From JBDREC01 sp043820105 [NCBI: Pseudomonadota bacterium] (GTDB taxonomy: Bacteria; Bdellovibrionota_F; JAHFAK01): a stretch of 64,000 bases of DNA. The stretch is from assembly GCA_043820105.1 (NCBI GenBank), contig JBDREC010000103.1, positions 59,280 to 123,279 of the forward strand, read 5' to 3'. The notes beneath the pieces were generated by a model that made no database searches, was not told the DNA's origin, and was given only the letters and a program-made list of their open reading frames with translations. The position numbers and the translations under genes were made by a program. Position 1 is the first letter of the stretch. Every line of letters starts with the position of its first letter. Below are positions 16,857 to 25,359 of the stretch, piece after piece.

Positions 16857-18208
16857 ACAAAAAAGAACTAGACTTCATTATTAAACAAGGTGAAGGTCAG
16901 CATATAGAGTTTAAAGAATCTTTTGATAAATCTCTTGTTAAAGAAATAATTGCTTTTGCAAATGCTCAAGGGGGCAGGATTTATTTAGGGATAAATGACA
17001 AAGGACTAATAAAAGAAATTAATATTACAAATTCCTTGAAATCTCAAATTCAGGATATTGCTAAAAATTGTGATCCTTCAATTCTTGTCAATTTAAGTGC
17101 ATATAAGAATATATTAATTGTTAATGTTCATGAAGGAAATGACAAACCTTATTCTTGTTCAAGTGGATTCTATTTAAGGATGGGAGCAAATACACAAAAG
17201 TTAACGCGAGATGAAATCATGCAATTTGCCATTTCCGAAGGAAAAAAACTGTTTGATGAGCAAATTTGTGATGATTTTGTTTTTTTAGATGATTTTGATG
17301 AAGATAAACTGAAAAGTTACTTAAAAGAAGCAAAAATTGAAAGCGAGCTTGATAATAAATCAATCCTTTTAAACCTTGGTGTTGCAAAACTTATAAATAA
17401 GCAATTCAAATTTACGAATGCTGGGATACTATTTTTTGCAAAAAAACCTTCAAAATATTTTATGACAACAAAGGTAGTTTGTGCTGAATATGCAACAAAC
17501 GAAAAAGTTAAAATATTAGATCGTAAGATTTATGATGAGGGTATTTTAAAAAACCTAAAAAATGCAATTAACTTTATAAGTAAAAGAATTAAAATAGAAT
17601 TTGAAATTAAATCTGCTAAAAGAAAGGAAATCCCACAATTTCCAGAGGAAGCTTTTAGAGAAGCAGTTGTTAATGCCATAATGCATAGAGATTATTTTGA
17701 TAAAACCTCTGAAATTATGATTGAATGTTACAGGAATAAAATTGTTGTTTATAATCCCGGAGGACTTGTCAAATGGTTAAGACCCGAAGAATTTGGAAAA
17801 ATTAGTAAACTTAGAAACCCTTTAATTGCTTCACTTTTATCAAGAACAATATATGCTGAAAAAATGGGAACTGGCATAAAAAGAATGAATAAGGCTATGA
17901 TCAAAGCCGGATTGAAAGAGCCTGCTTATGAATATTATGACACTTCTTTTTATACACAATTTGATGATAAAAATATCGAAAAAAGAAAAGGGAAAAGTTC
18001 GGTGAAAAGTTCGGTAAAAAGTACGGTGAAAAGTTCGGTGAAAATTCTTAATCTTATTAAAAAAGATGCATATATTACAATTCCAGAAATCGCTAAAACC
18101 CTAAATTTAACAACAAGAGCAATTGAAAAGCAAATAGCAAACTTAAAAAAAACAGGCAAAATAAAAAGAATTGGCCCTGACAAAGGCGGATATTGGGAGG
18201 AATTATGA
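16853..18208 (+). CDS. AlbA_2 / HATPase_c_4 ATP-binding regulator (paralogue 2)
   Basis: The 451-residue protein parallels 5464-6873 along its length: MNKKELDFIIKQGEGQHIEF, then an AlbA_2 domain (FANAQGGRIYLGINDKG), HATPase_c_4 region (PEEAFREAVVNAIMHRDYFD, VYNPGGLVKWLRPEEFG, EKMGTGIKRM), a linker made of SSVKSSVKSTVKSSVK, and a C-terminal winged helix (ITIPEIAKTLNLTTRAIEKQ). It is translationally coupled at both ends: a nine-residue leader overlaps its start, and its stop overlaps the start of a WYL regulator (ATGA at 18205). Pairing with WYL suggests a ligand-sensing regulatory or defence unit, which is inference. Confidence 0.8.
   Translation: MNKKELDFIIKQGEGQHIEFKESFDKSLVKEIIAFANAQGGRIYLGINDKGLIKEINITNSLKSQIQDIAKNCDPSILVNLSAYKNILIVNVHEGNDKPYSCSSGFYLRMGANTQKLTRDEIMQFAISEGKKLFDEQICDDFVFLDDFDEDKLKSYLKEAKIESELDNKSILLNLGVAKLINKQFKFTNAGILFFAKKPSKYFMTTKVVCAEYATNEKVKILDRKIYDEGILKNLKNAINFISKRIKIEFEIKSAKRKEIPQFPEEAFREAVVNAIMHRDYFDKTSEIMIECYRNKIVVYNPGGLVKWLRPEEFGKISKLRNPLIASLLSRTIYAEKMGTGIKRMNKAMIKAGLKEPAYEYYDTSFYTQFDDKNIEKRKGKSSVKSSVKSTVKSSVKILNLIKKDAYITIPEIAKTLNLTTRAIEKQIANLKKTGKIKRIGPDKGGYWEEL
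17995..18043 (+). repeat. 12-base in-frame tandem repeat in AlbA linker
   Basis: Four units of AAAAGTTCGGTG-type sequence encode SSVKSSVKSTVKSSVK between the ATPase-like region and the winged helix. Confidence 0.65.
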
Positions 18209-19263
18209 AGGCCACCAAAGAATCCAATCCTACCTATCAGAATGCAATTACCATAGTTGAGATATTTCTTTATTTAAAGCAGTTTCCAAGAGGTGTTTTA
18301 TCATCTCAAATACAAGAGGAATATTATCAGGATAAGGATGACAGGACCTTTCATAGAGTTAAAAAAGCCCTGGAAGATTTTCTTTTTGATCCTCAAGGTG
18401 ATAAGGTATTCTTTTTTGAAGGCGAGGGTAAAAATCAGACTATACGCTTGCATCCAAAGCATTTTAATACCTCTGATGTAATGGAATGGCATCTCTTTGG
18501 TTTAATGATGTCCAATGTAATGATGACCAACATCAAGGGTGATGTGGATTCCTCGCCTGATATTAAAAGCGGGGTGCTGCAATTGCGTGATCTTATTGTT
18601 AGTAATCTTGAAGCTGATTTTTATAAGAGTAATGCAGATGGTGAAATAAGCGAAGTTAGAGAAAATCTATTAAATAAAATTAAGAAGAAATATTACTGCA
18701 AGAAAGTTGGGCAGAAGATTTATGGCAAAGATGACAAATCAACTGAGATCCTTGATAAAATTACACAGGCTTTATATAAAGAAAACAAGCTAAAGATTCA
18801 TAAGTATAAAAATGAAAAAAAGAAAGACTGGGTATTTTCACCTTATACACTTTTATCATATAATGATGCCTTTTATGTAATGGGAAAGCTTGCAAAGGGC
18901 TATATGCTTACCCTTGCTATTGACCGGATTGATGAGCTTGAAGTTTTGAAGAAAACCTTTAATTATCCCAAAGACTATCATCCCTCAGAGATTCTCAATA
19001 AAGGCTTTGGAGTAGGGGACGTGAATCAGGAGGCTGTTAAAGTTGAGCTCTTGTTTGACCAGGCTGTTTCCTATCTAATCACAGAACGTTTTTGGCATCA
19101 TTCACAAATGATTACAGAAAAAGAAGATGGTTCTGTTTTACTGGAAATGGAAGTGCCTGACAGCTTTGAGTTAAGAAAGTTTGTTTTGAGTTTTGGGTCA
19201 AATGTGAAAGCATTAGCGCCAGATTCGCTTGGACAATTTATTAAAGAAGATAAGAGCAAATAG
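18205..19263 (+). CDS. WYL-domain transcriptional regulator
   Basis: The ATG at 18205 overlaps the preceding stop (ATGA) and has GGGAGGA at the right distance, giving about 352 residues. An N-terminal winged helix (about 15-75) is followed by a WYL-type ligand-binding region around residues 195-260 (KDWVFSPYTLLSYNDAFYVMGKL…YMLTLAIDRIDELEV) and a C-terminal WCX-like extension (VELLFDQAVSYLITERFW onward). WYL proteins sense nucleic acid or nucleotide ligands and often control defence or DNA-damage genes. This one is one of three WYL-type HTH proteins in the window and is a candidate, not proven, reader of the 32-bp promoter family. Confidence 0.8.
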   Translation: MKATKESNPTYQNAITIVEIFLYLKQFPRGVLSSQIQEEYYQDKDDRTFHRVKKALEDFLFDPQGDKVFFFEGEGKNQTIRLHPKHFNTSDVMEWHLFGLMMSNVMMTNIKGDVDSSPDIKSGVLQLRDLIVSNLEADFYKSNADGEISEVRENLLNKIKKKYYCKKVGQKIYGKDDKSTEILDKITQALYKENKLKIHKYKNEKKKDWVFSPYTLLSYNDAFYVMGKLAKGYMLTLAIDRIDELEVLKKTFNYPKDYHPSEILNKGFGVGDVNQEAVKVELLFDQAVSYLITERFWHHSQMITEKEDGSVLLEMEVPDSFELRKFVLSFGSNVKALAPDSLGQFIKEDKSK

Positions 19264-19357
19264 ATAGTATTCCTCTGTTCTAGATTAAGGTAAAACGAAC
19301 ATAGAAGGTTTATTAAGCTGAAACATAATAAAGTAATGCGACAATTTGCCCTTTAAT

Positions 19358-19702
19358 TTAAAAACCTACTTCAGTATTTGAGCGGCCTTGAGAACATGTA
19401 GTTCCAACATTTGCACTGCCTTCATAGCAGCCACCATTTACAACGGTATTATTGTTATTAGTTCCAGCATTGCAAACACCATAATAAAAACTTCCAGATG
19501 TATTTGATGGTCCAGTGTAACATCCGCGGTTAACGCCTACATTGGCTCCAGTTCCGGTTGAACAATAAGAATCTCCGCTTATTCCACTTCCGGATCCGCA
19601 AAGGGTGTTGGATGCTATGCTTCCACTTGCACCTGAACCTGTATAGCAATAGTTTAAGCCAGGCAATGAAATGTTTATAAGCTTAGGCGTTAGGTATTTC
19701 AT
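19358..19702 (-). CDS. CxxG-repeat cysteine-rich peptide, possible RiPP-type precursor (copy 2)
   Basis: The ATG at 19702 has GGAGA eight bases upstream; an upstream in-frame codon at 19738 lacks a site. The 114-residue product starts MKYLTPKLINISLPGLN and then shows seven repeats opening CYTG, CGSG, CSTG, CYTG, CNAG, CYEG and CSQG, each followed by Gly/Ser/Ala/Asn-rich residues, with few charged residues. Leader (MKY-x-x-P-x-L) and repeat plan match the gene at 838-1125, so these are a family. No modification enzyme, protease or transporter of the usual RiPP types is nearby. The alternative, a structural glycine-rich surface protein, is less likely because there is no signal peptide. Role unknown. 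Confidence 0.65.
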   Translation of the reverse strand: MKYLTPKLINISLPGLNYCYTGSGASGSIASNTLCGSGSGISGDSYCSTGTGANVGVNRGCYTGPSNTSGSFYYGVCNAGTNNNNTVVNGGCYEGSANVGTTCSQGRSNTEVGF

Positions 19703-19883
19703 TATTTTTTTCTCCAGAATATTAGAATAAAAACCCAATAATAATGCTCATGTATTTGAGTTCTTTTATTTATTATTTTATACCTATTTGCAAACAAAAA
19801 ACTATATAAAATTAAAAATATGCACTTTTCCATTCTGTGGTATTTTCCTGATAGTTTTGAATATAGTTAAATATTATGTTTAC

Positions 19884-20111
19884 TTACATCTTTCCATTAC
19901 AATACCACCTGGTTTTGCCATCAACTTTTTCAGAATAAATTGGAACACCTGCTTTTTCAATAGCTTCAATGTCCCTGCGTAAAGTTCTTAAAGATACCTT
20001 GAAATCTAAAATAATTTTTTGATGAATATCTTCAAGGCTTACTCCAAACCTTGCTTTTTCTATAATTTTACAGATTCTTAAAATCCTTGCTACCTGATCT
20101 CCTCTGGCCAT
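19884..20111 (-). CDS. Small winged-HTH regulator (N-terminal part of a WYL/DeoR-type protein)
   Basis: The ATG at 20111 follows GGGAGG five bases upstream. The 75-residue protein (MARGDQVARILRICKIIEKA…TLRRDIEAIEKAGVPIYSEK) is exactly the N-terminal DNA-binding domain seen in WYL/YafY regulators, ending at GKTRWYCNGKM, with no ligand domain. It may be a natural mini-regulator or a truncated gene. It is divergent from the lipoprotein gene at 20606 and each has its own copy of the 32-bp promoter in the shared intergenic DNA, about 50 bases apart. That back-to-back layout with autoregulation makes it the best candidate for the regulon's DNA-binding protein. Confidence 0.65.
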   Translation of the reverse strand: MARGDQVARILRICKIIEKARFGVSLEDIHQKIILDFKVSLRTLRRDIEAIEKAGVPIYSEKVDGKTRWYCNGKM

Positions 20112-20142
20112 AGATGCCTCCCGACGATGATGTAATGCTTTC

Positions 20143-20174
20143 AGTCTAGCAGAGGGAGATGACAGGAAATGTCC
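20143..20174 (-). promoter_or_regulatory. 32-bp regulon promoter for the small HTH gene
   Basis: On the minus strand: GGACA-TTTCC-TGTCAT, six bases, CTGCTAGACT. The extended -10 is TGC-TAGACT (-10 at 20143-20148). The HTH start codon is about 30 bases downstream with a good ribosome-binding site. Confidence 0.7.
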
Positions 20175-20227
20175 AAAGGTGACAAAAAATATTCTATTTA
20201 AATTAATTATTAAAATATGTCCTGATT

Positions 20228-20259
20228 TGTCATTTCCTGTCACATAAGTATGTTATAGT
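20228..20259 (+). promoter_or_regulatory. 32-bp regulon promoter facing the 20.6-kb lipoprotein
   Basis: TGTCA-TTTCC-TGTCAC, six bases, ATGTTATAGT. The right half-site and extended -10 are perfect matches; the left half is TGTCA instead of GGACA. It is divergent from the copy at 20143-20174. The predicted transcription start coincides with an ATG at 20266. Confidence 0.7.
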
Positions 20260-20265
20260 AAGACA

Positions 20266-20376
20266 ATGAGAGAAATATTAATTGAAATAATAAAAAGCAC
20301 ATTAAGGTTGTGGATCCTGAGAATAAAGATCTTCATCCTGGATATAAGGATCTTTATTTGTGAGCTTTTTAATTGA
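20266..20376 (+). CDS. Possible leaderless 36-residue hydrophobic peptide
   Basis: An ATG lies seven bases after the -10 hexamer of the 20228 promoter, so the mRNA might begin at or near the start codon. The peptide (MREILIEIIKSTLRLWILRI and 16 more residues) is hydrophobic with regular basic residues. There is no ribosome-binding site. Chance coincidence remains likely. Confidence 0.25.
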   Translation: MREILIEIIKSTLRLWILRIKIFILDIRIFICELFN

Positions 20377-20386
20377 ATTTCAATTT

Positions 20387-20402
20387 TGTGACCCAGGTCA
20401 CA
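20387..20402. promoter_or_regulatory. Perfect CRP/FNR-type palindrome
   Basis: TGTGACCCAGGTCACA fits TGTGA-N6-TCACA exactly. It lies about 200 bases upstream of the lipoprotein start and downstream of the 20228 promoter, so it could serve a second promoter. No CRP-family regulator gene is in the window. Confidence 0.45.
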
Positions 20403-20605
20403 GACTTGGCTTGAAAAAAATGATAAAATTGTTTTGGGTTATGCTGTTTGAAAGCTGATAGCCTGCTGTTATTTAAGTAAAATAGTCTTTTCAGGGCATT
20501 CGCCAGATGCATTTGTGTGTTGATTTTAATTTTCTTTTCAATTTGTTTTTCTGAAACTTCAAAAGCCAGTACCCATAACCCAAACACAACTATGGGGAGG
20601 CATCT

Positions 20606-23053
20606 ATGAACAGCAAAATAATATCAATATTTATCTTTTTAACCTTGTTTATTAGCTGCGGTGATTTTCTTGAGAGAATGACTCTTGAGGAGGAAAAATC
20701 ACAGGGTAGTCAGGCCAATCTTTCAGACAATAATGAAAACCTTGGTACTGAAACTGATACGAGTAACGAAAAACAGGATCCTGAGCTTTTAGATAGTGGC
20801 ATAAATGACTTTGATGCAGGTGAAGCTGATTATAATTTAGGCAACGATAAAATAAATGATCCTTTTATGGAAGGCAAAAAGAAACCTAAAGACAAGGATA
20901 GGGATGGAGAAGAACTTGATGAGTTTGCTTTAATCTTTGATTTGGACCTTGATGAAACTGAATTACAGCAAGACGCCGAGGATGAAGATGATGAAGAAAC
21001 AGCTGGAGAAGATGAAGAAGCAGGAATCAATGATCTTGAAGAAGGTGAGACAGATTACATTGTCAGAGAGTTAACCCTTAATTATAATGAGTTTAAGACT
21101 GCATACGGTGATGCTGATATTTTAATCGCTGACAATCAGGCTATTGGAGCAATTTTAGATACAACAACAGATTATGTTTATGATATTGAAACCTGGTCAG
21201 GGCTTGTGACCAGGATTAAAAAGGATGACATGGTAGTAACAGAGGGCCCTCCACATTATCATACCTCAGTTGACTGTAGTGACGCAGGTTATGTGATTCA
21301 TGGCGACACCTGGGATTATTTTGATCTGTATTTCTGGTATCTGCCTTCAACTGAAACCTTTTACAGGTTTGATGGAGCTAGTCCTGAAAGAATACATATA
21401 ATTTCAAGATATTTTTGGTCCTGTGGTGAAGCAACAAGAGAGTTTGATGCGACAGCTTATCCAATATACTCTGTGCCTCAGAGTGAAATTGGCATTAAAC
21501 CTGGTTATTATAGTCTATTGGTAGTTAGTGCTGAAGAGTATTATGAGATTGAAGAAGAAGAGGAGGTCATAGATGAAGCAACAGAAGCTGATGAGGAAGC
21601 TGAAGTAGCTCCGGAAGAGGAAGAAGCAGAAGAAGAAAGTATAGAAGATGAAACTGAAGCACAGGAAGAAACTCAAGAGGAGGTTTTAGAAGAGGAAATA
21701 GAAAGCGAGGACGATGCTGCTGAGGAAGAAAGTTTAGAAATTGTCGAAACAAGCGATGTTCAATTAGACTGGGTAGGAACTTTAGGAGCTGAAAGTTCTG
21801 ATCAGATTTATGGCATCACCTTTGATAATGATGATAATGTTTTTTATGCAGGTTCCTTTATGTATGAGGTTGATTTTAATATAGGTGCAGGGGAAGATAT
21901 GCAACTTAACAGCTATGAAAATGGGCAGCAAAATGCCTTTGTTTCTAAAGTAAACTCCAATGGAAGTTATGCTTGGACCAGGATTTTTGGTAATGATACT
22001 TCTTTTTCTATTATATATGCTATAGCAACTGATCAGGAAGGAAATGTCTTTGTAACTGGAGGCTATTCAGGCTGCATTAATTTTAATGGTGCAGAGGACA
22101 GACATTGTTCTTACAGAAAGAGGGACCTTTTCATAACAAAAATATTTAATGATGGTTCTTATGGCTGGACCAGAACTGTCAAAACTTCAGGTCAAACCTT
22201 TGGATTTGGAATAAGCACAGGTAAAGATAATGATATTTATCTGACAGGCTATTTTTACGGAATTGGAGACTTTGATTTTTCTGAGGAAGGGCAGGATGAA
22301 CACAGGTCTTTAGCCAGTGATAATATTTTTATCATGAAAATAAATAGTGACGGATCCTATGCTTATACAAAAAGCTTTGGCAGCACAGGTTCAGATCAAG
22401 CCTTTTCAATTGCGACAGACAGCCAGGATAATCTTTATGTGGTAGGAGAATTTGAAAAAGATCTCAATATTCTAATAAATGGGGTAGAAATGGATTATGA
22501 AGGACCTAAGTCCTTTCTTTTGAAAACAGATAAAGCAGGCAATAATTTATGGATAAAAACTTACTCTGAAGAATCAAATTCTGTGCATGATTCAGTGAAG
22601 GTTGATAGTGAAGACTATGTTATTTTTGCCACCTCAAAGGATATTAGAAAAGTTAGGAATGATGGAACTGCTGTTTTTTCAGTTCTGGGAGGCAATATAA
22701 GAACATATTCCATTGCTGTGGATGCTGAAAATAATATATATGGTACCGGATTCTTTTGGAACAGTATGAATTTTTCCTGTGCTTTGTGCAATGAAAGCGG
22801 GACTTATATGTCAAAGGGTGCAGCTGATATTTTTATAGTAAAATATGACAAAGCTGGAAACAGTCAATGGATAAAAACTATTGGCGGAGATGAGAATGAA
22901 ATAGCTCATTCTATAACTGTGGATTCTCAGCAGAATGTTTATGCTGTTGGTATTTTCGAAGGTGAAGTTGATCTGGATCCAGGAGAAGATGAATTGTTTA
23001 AAGAATCAAATGGTTATAGAGATGCGTTTATTCTAAAACTTCAGGAAGAATAA
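20606..23053 (+). CDS. Large acidic lipoprotein with SBBP/delta-60-type beta-propeller repeats
   Basis: The 815-residue protein starts with a lipoprotein signal (FIFLTLFISC, lipobox F-I-S-C). Two very acidic low-complexity stretches (about 95-150 and 315-385, rich in Glu/Asp runs) flank a small domain. The C-terminal half (about 390-815) has repeated units of the form SYAWTRIFGND…DQEGNVFVTGGYSG, i.e. SBBP/delta-60 repeats that fold as a propeller. Similar repeats close the lipoprotein at 53023-56796. GGGGAGG precedes the ATG by seven bases inside a five-codon frame (MGRHL) whose TGA overlaps the ATG. The leader GGGAGGCATCTATG is shared with the divergent HTH gene. Likely surface-exposed and possibly Ca-binding. 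Confidence 0.75.
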   Translation: MNSKIISIFIFLTLFISCGDFLERMTLEEEKSQGSQANLSDNNENLGTETDTSNEKQDPELLDSGINDFDAGEADYNLGNDKINDPFMEGKKKPKDKDRDGEELDEFALIFDLDLDETELQQDAEDEDDEETAGEDEEAGINDLEEGETDYIVRELTLNYNEFKTAYGDADILIADNQAIGAILDTTTDYVYDIETWSGLVTRIKKDDMVVTEGPPHYHTSVDCSDAGYVIHGDTWDYFDLYFWYLPSTETFYRFDGASPERIHIISRYFWSCGEATREFDATAYPIYSVPQSEIGIKPGYYSLLVVSAEEYYEIEEEEEVIDEATEADEEAEVAPEEEEAEEESIEDETEAQEETQEEVLEEEIESEDDAAEEESLEIVETSDVQLDWVGTLGAESSDQIYGITFDNDDNVFYAGSFMYEVDFNIGAGEDMQLNSYENGQQNAFVSKVNSNGSYAWTRIFGNDTSFSIIYAIATDQEGNVFVTGGYSGCINFNGAEDRHCSYRKRDLFITKIFNDGSYGWTRTVKTSGQTFGFGISTGKDNDIYLTGYFYGIGDFDFSEEGQDEHRSLASDNIFIMKINSDGSYAYTKSFGSTGSDQAFSIATDSQDNLYVVGEFEKDLNILINGVEMDYEGPKSFLLKTDKAGNNLWIKTYSEESNSVHDSVKVDSEDYVIFATSKDIRKVRNDGTAVFSVLGGNIRTYSIAVDAENNIYGTGFFWNSMNFSCALCNESGTYMSKGAADIFIVKYDKAGNSQWIKTIGGDENEIAHSITVDSQQNVYAVGIFEGEVDLDPGEDELFKESNGYRDAFILKLQEE

Positions 23054-23067
23054 TAATTGTCAAATCA

Positions 23068-23099
23068 GGACATTTTCTGTCACAGAGTTATGTTAAAGT
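23068..23099 (+). promoter_or_regulatory. 32-bp regulon promoter for the FHA/kinase operon
   Basis: GGACA-TTTTC-TGTCAC, six bases, ATGTTAAAGT. This is close to the consensus, with extended -10 TGT-TAAAGT at 23091-23099. Transcription would start near 23106 and read into the tandem-repeat leader and the gene at 23211. Confidence 0.7.
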
Positions 23100-23106
23100 T
23101 AATTAA

Positions 23107-23193
23107 GCAGTAAGTTGTTTGCAGTAAGTTGTTTGCAGTAAGTTTTTAGACTTATCACTTACCACTTACAACTTACCACTTACCACTTACCAC
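23107..23193 (+). repeat. Leader tandem repeats able to pair with each other
   Basis: Two and a half copies of GCAGTAAGTTGTTT (23107-23148) are followed by five copies of the 7-base type CACTTAC(C/A) (about 23155-23193). AGTAAGT and ACTTAC are complementary, so the leader RNA can fold into alternative long hairpins ahead of the ribosome-binding site of the 23211 gene. Confidence 0.6.
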
Positions 23194-23210
23194 TAAACGG
23201 GGGGGGCGCC

Positions 23211-23510
23211 ATGAAACCAGCAAACAATAAAGTCATAAAACTACAAAAATACTCCAAAAAAAAGAGCATATACGAAGCCCTTATAAAAGAGACTATTAAT
23301 GGATTGGAAGCTTTAATCGACGAATTTGACCATCTGGCCTTTAGCCTGGCTGTTAATAATAAATGGCAGGAATGGGATGAGGCACAACCTGTGGGCACCA
23401 TTATTGACTATGATATGGAAATGCTGCTGCAAACCGGTGATCCAAAGGTGACCATGATTATGAAGCTAAGAAATAAAATGGTTGAAACCCTTAAAGCCCT
23501 TGAAGAGTAA
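23211..23510 (+). CDS. Small hypothetical protein, first gene of the FHA/kinase operon
   Basis: The 99-residue, mostly helical protein (MKPANNKVIKLQKYSKKKSI…) has a basic N-terminus and a helical, acidic remainder (NGLEALIDEFDHLAFSLAVN). It has no signal peptide or membrane span. The ATG follows a G-run. It is the first gene after the 23068 promoter and repeat leader, and is followed 25 bases later by the FHA gene, so it is likely cytoplasmic and co-expressed with the signalling proteins. Family not recognised. Confidence 0.6.
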   Translation: MKPANNKVIKLQKYSKKKSIYEALIKETINGLEALIDEFDHLAFSLAVNNKWQEWDEAQPVGTIIDYDMEMLLQTGDPKVTMIMKLRNKMVETLKALEE

Positions 23511-23535
23511 ATAAAACAGGAGATTTGGATAAAAC

Positions 23536-25356
23536 ATGAGTATTCAAAGAAAAATATTTATTATCATTTTAATGTCCCTTGCTGGAATTTGCTTTTTAGT
23601 CTGTGCCCATTATTTCCTGAAAAATCCTCAGGAAGAGCAAAAAGCAAAGCCTGTATATCTGGCCCCTGTTGATATAGATGCAGTAATTAAAGAGCTTTGC
23701 CAGGAGCTGGGTGCAAAGGCAAAAAATGAACGCTTTGCAGGACCTGTGCTTGAGCTAAAGCATATTGAGGGTCCTGAAAAGGATGAATTTGTGCAAACTA
23801 AAAAGCCTCTGATCATGGCTTGTCTCGCGGGGAGTTTCAATAAGCAGATAGTAGCTTCTGACTCAGACAGGGAAAAGATAAAAAAACTGGTGGAGGAGCT
23901 GTTCAGCAAACAAAGCCTTTATAAAAACCTGAAGCTGGATCTGGGTACAGCTGAAGCTCCAAAATATGATATAAGCGGCAGATGGGAATGGCTTGTGAAT
24001 AAAAAGGATGTGCAGCTTAGTATTAGAATCTCTAAAATAGGGATAACACCCGCATATATTGAGGCCTCAGGTATCTTCACTCATCCTGCTTTTATCAGGC
24101 AGGTAAATCTTGAGCTGGATAAGCAAAAGGCAGCGTATTTCAGCAAAAGAAGACTAACTGTTTATCTGGCATATGCTGATTGCGGGCTGCTTATTTTAAT
24201 GTGGCTTTATTTATCGGCAATACTAGGCTTTCGGCACATACAAAGGAAGAACTTAAGCCAGACTTTGCCTGCGACCATGGGAAAGCTGGAAAACCTGATC
24301 AGAGGGGGCTACTATGTATCTGCTGGTAAACTTATAGAAAGCTGCCTTAACTACTTTCCCAATGAAACGGATCTGCTCAGTATAAAAGCCAGACTGGAAA
24401 TTATAACAGAGGGCAGATTAAAAGACGCTGAAAAGGCCTTTGTTAAAGCTAAAATATTTAAAACTTATGTGGCAAGCGGGCAAATCCTTGCACCAAAAGA
24501 TCAGGAAGATCTGCTGCAATTACCGGGACCTGAGATGGAGCATATAAGAAATGATTATACTCTAAAGCTTCTGGAAATGCAGGAAGAGAATAATAATAAA
24601 GCAGCCGTTTTATATAAGGAAGCCCTGGAATTAATCAGCAGGGGAAAGCCAGAGGAGGCCATTGGTAAGCTTGGAACTGTAATTAAACTGAACGCAGAAG
24701 ATGAAAGCCCTTTGTACCTGTTTGGAAAACTTATAAAGGCCCGAAGCCTTACCTGCCTGAAACTTGTGCCCTTAAAAGTTGGTAAAGAAGTTTGGCTTTT
24801 CAAAACTGACTGCCTTTACCTCGGAAGAGAAGACAGCGATATAATCATTGAACATCCCAAAATCAGCAGACAGCATTTAAGGATAAGCTTATTGGAAAAA
24901 AAAATAATAGCAGAGGATTTAGAAAGCACTAATTTTACCTATTTAAGGGGAGAAAAATTAAAACTGGCTGAAATAGAAGACGGAGATATTCTGGACTTAG
25001 CAGGCACTCACAGCTTTACTGTACATATTGCAAAAGCAGGGCAAAAGGTTTCCAAAGCAACAATGGCAAACACTACAGTTGCAGAGATAAATGATCCTGC
25101 TGTAAAGGATCTATCAGAAAATGATGGTTTATTGCAAGGAATGTTTCTGGAGGGAGAGGACCGGCATTATCTTTTGATAATAGATGAGGTGGGAGCAGAT
25201 ATTACTGCTGTGGGTATTTTATACAATCAAAACCCCTCACATAAAATCGTAATAAGAGCTAATACCTTGATGCTCTGCCTTGGTGATAAGTACGAGCTGC
25301 TTTATCCCGGAGAGGTTATTGAATATCAGGGTATCAAATATGAAGTGGAGGAATAA
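23536..25356 (+). CDS. FHA-domain membrane protein
   Basis: The 606-residue protein has two membrane segments (about residues 7-28 and 212-232), a periplasmic region between them, and a cytoplasmic part with TPR-like helices (about 245-400). A Forkhead-associated domain follows (about 420-490): YLGREDSDIIIEHPKISRQH then ESTNFTYLRG, matching the G-R, S-x-x-H and N-x-T/N positions that bind phosphothreonine. A further beta-rich segment (about 510-606) may be a degenerate second FHA fold. It is the probable phosphopeptide reader for the kinases encoded 1.5 and 3.4 kb downstream. Spacing to the next gene is three bases. Confidence 0.8.
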   Translation: MSIQRKIFIIILMSLAGICFLVCAHYFLKNPQEEQKAKPVYLAPVDIDAVIKELCQELGAKAKNERFAGPVLELKHIEGPEKDEFVQTKKPLIMACLAGSFNKQIVASDSDREKIKKLVEELFSKQSLYKNLKLDLGTAEAPKYDISGRWEWLVNKKDVQLSIRISKIGITPAYIEASGIFTHPAFIRQVNLELDKQKAAYFSKRRLTVYLAYADCGLLILMWLYLSAILGFRHIQRKNLSQTLPATMGKLENLIRGGYYVSAGKLIESCLNYFPNETDLLSIKARLEIITEGRLKDAEKAFVKAKIFKTYVASGQILAPKDQEDLLQLPGPEMEHIRNDYTLKLLEMQEENNNKAAVLYKEALELISRGKPEEAIGKLGTVIKLNAEDESPLYLFGKLIKARSLTCLKLVPLKVGKEVWLFKTDCLYLGREDSDIIIEHPKISRQHLRISLLEKKIIAEDLESTNFTYLRGEKLKLAEIEDGDILDLAGTHSFTVHIAKAGQKVSKATMANTTVAEINDPAVKDLSENDGLLQGMFLEGEDRHYLLIIDEVGADITAVGILYNQNPSHKIVIRANTLMLCLGDKYELLYPGEVIEYQGIKYEVEE

Positions 25357-25359
25357 TAA

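Noticed and set aside
20228-20259. Sigma-54 promoter (TGTCAC resembling TGGCAC)
   Set aside because: The -12 element lacks the GC of TTGC and a sigma-70-type TANANT hexamer is conserved in all copies at fixed distance.
20369-20587. 72-codon minus-strand frame upstream of the lipoprotein
   Set aside because: It covers the CRP-type palindrome, lacks a ribosome-binding site and has no protein-like pattern.
23155-23193. CRISPR array
   Set aside because: Units are only 7 bases with no spacers and no cas genes are present; this is a simple tandem repeat.
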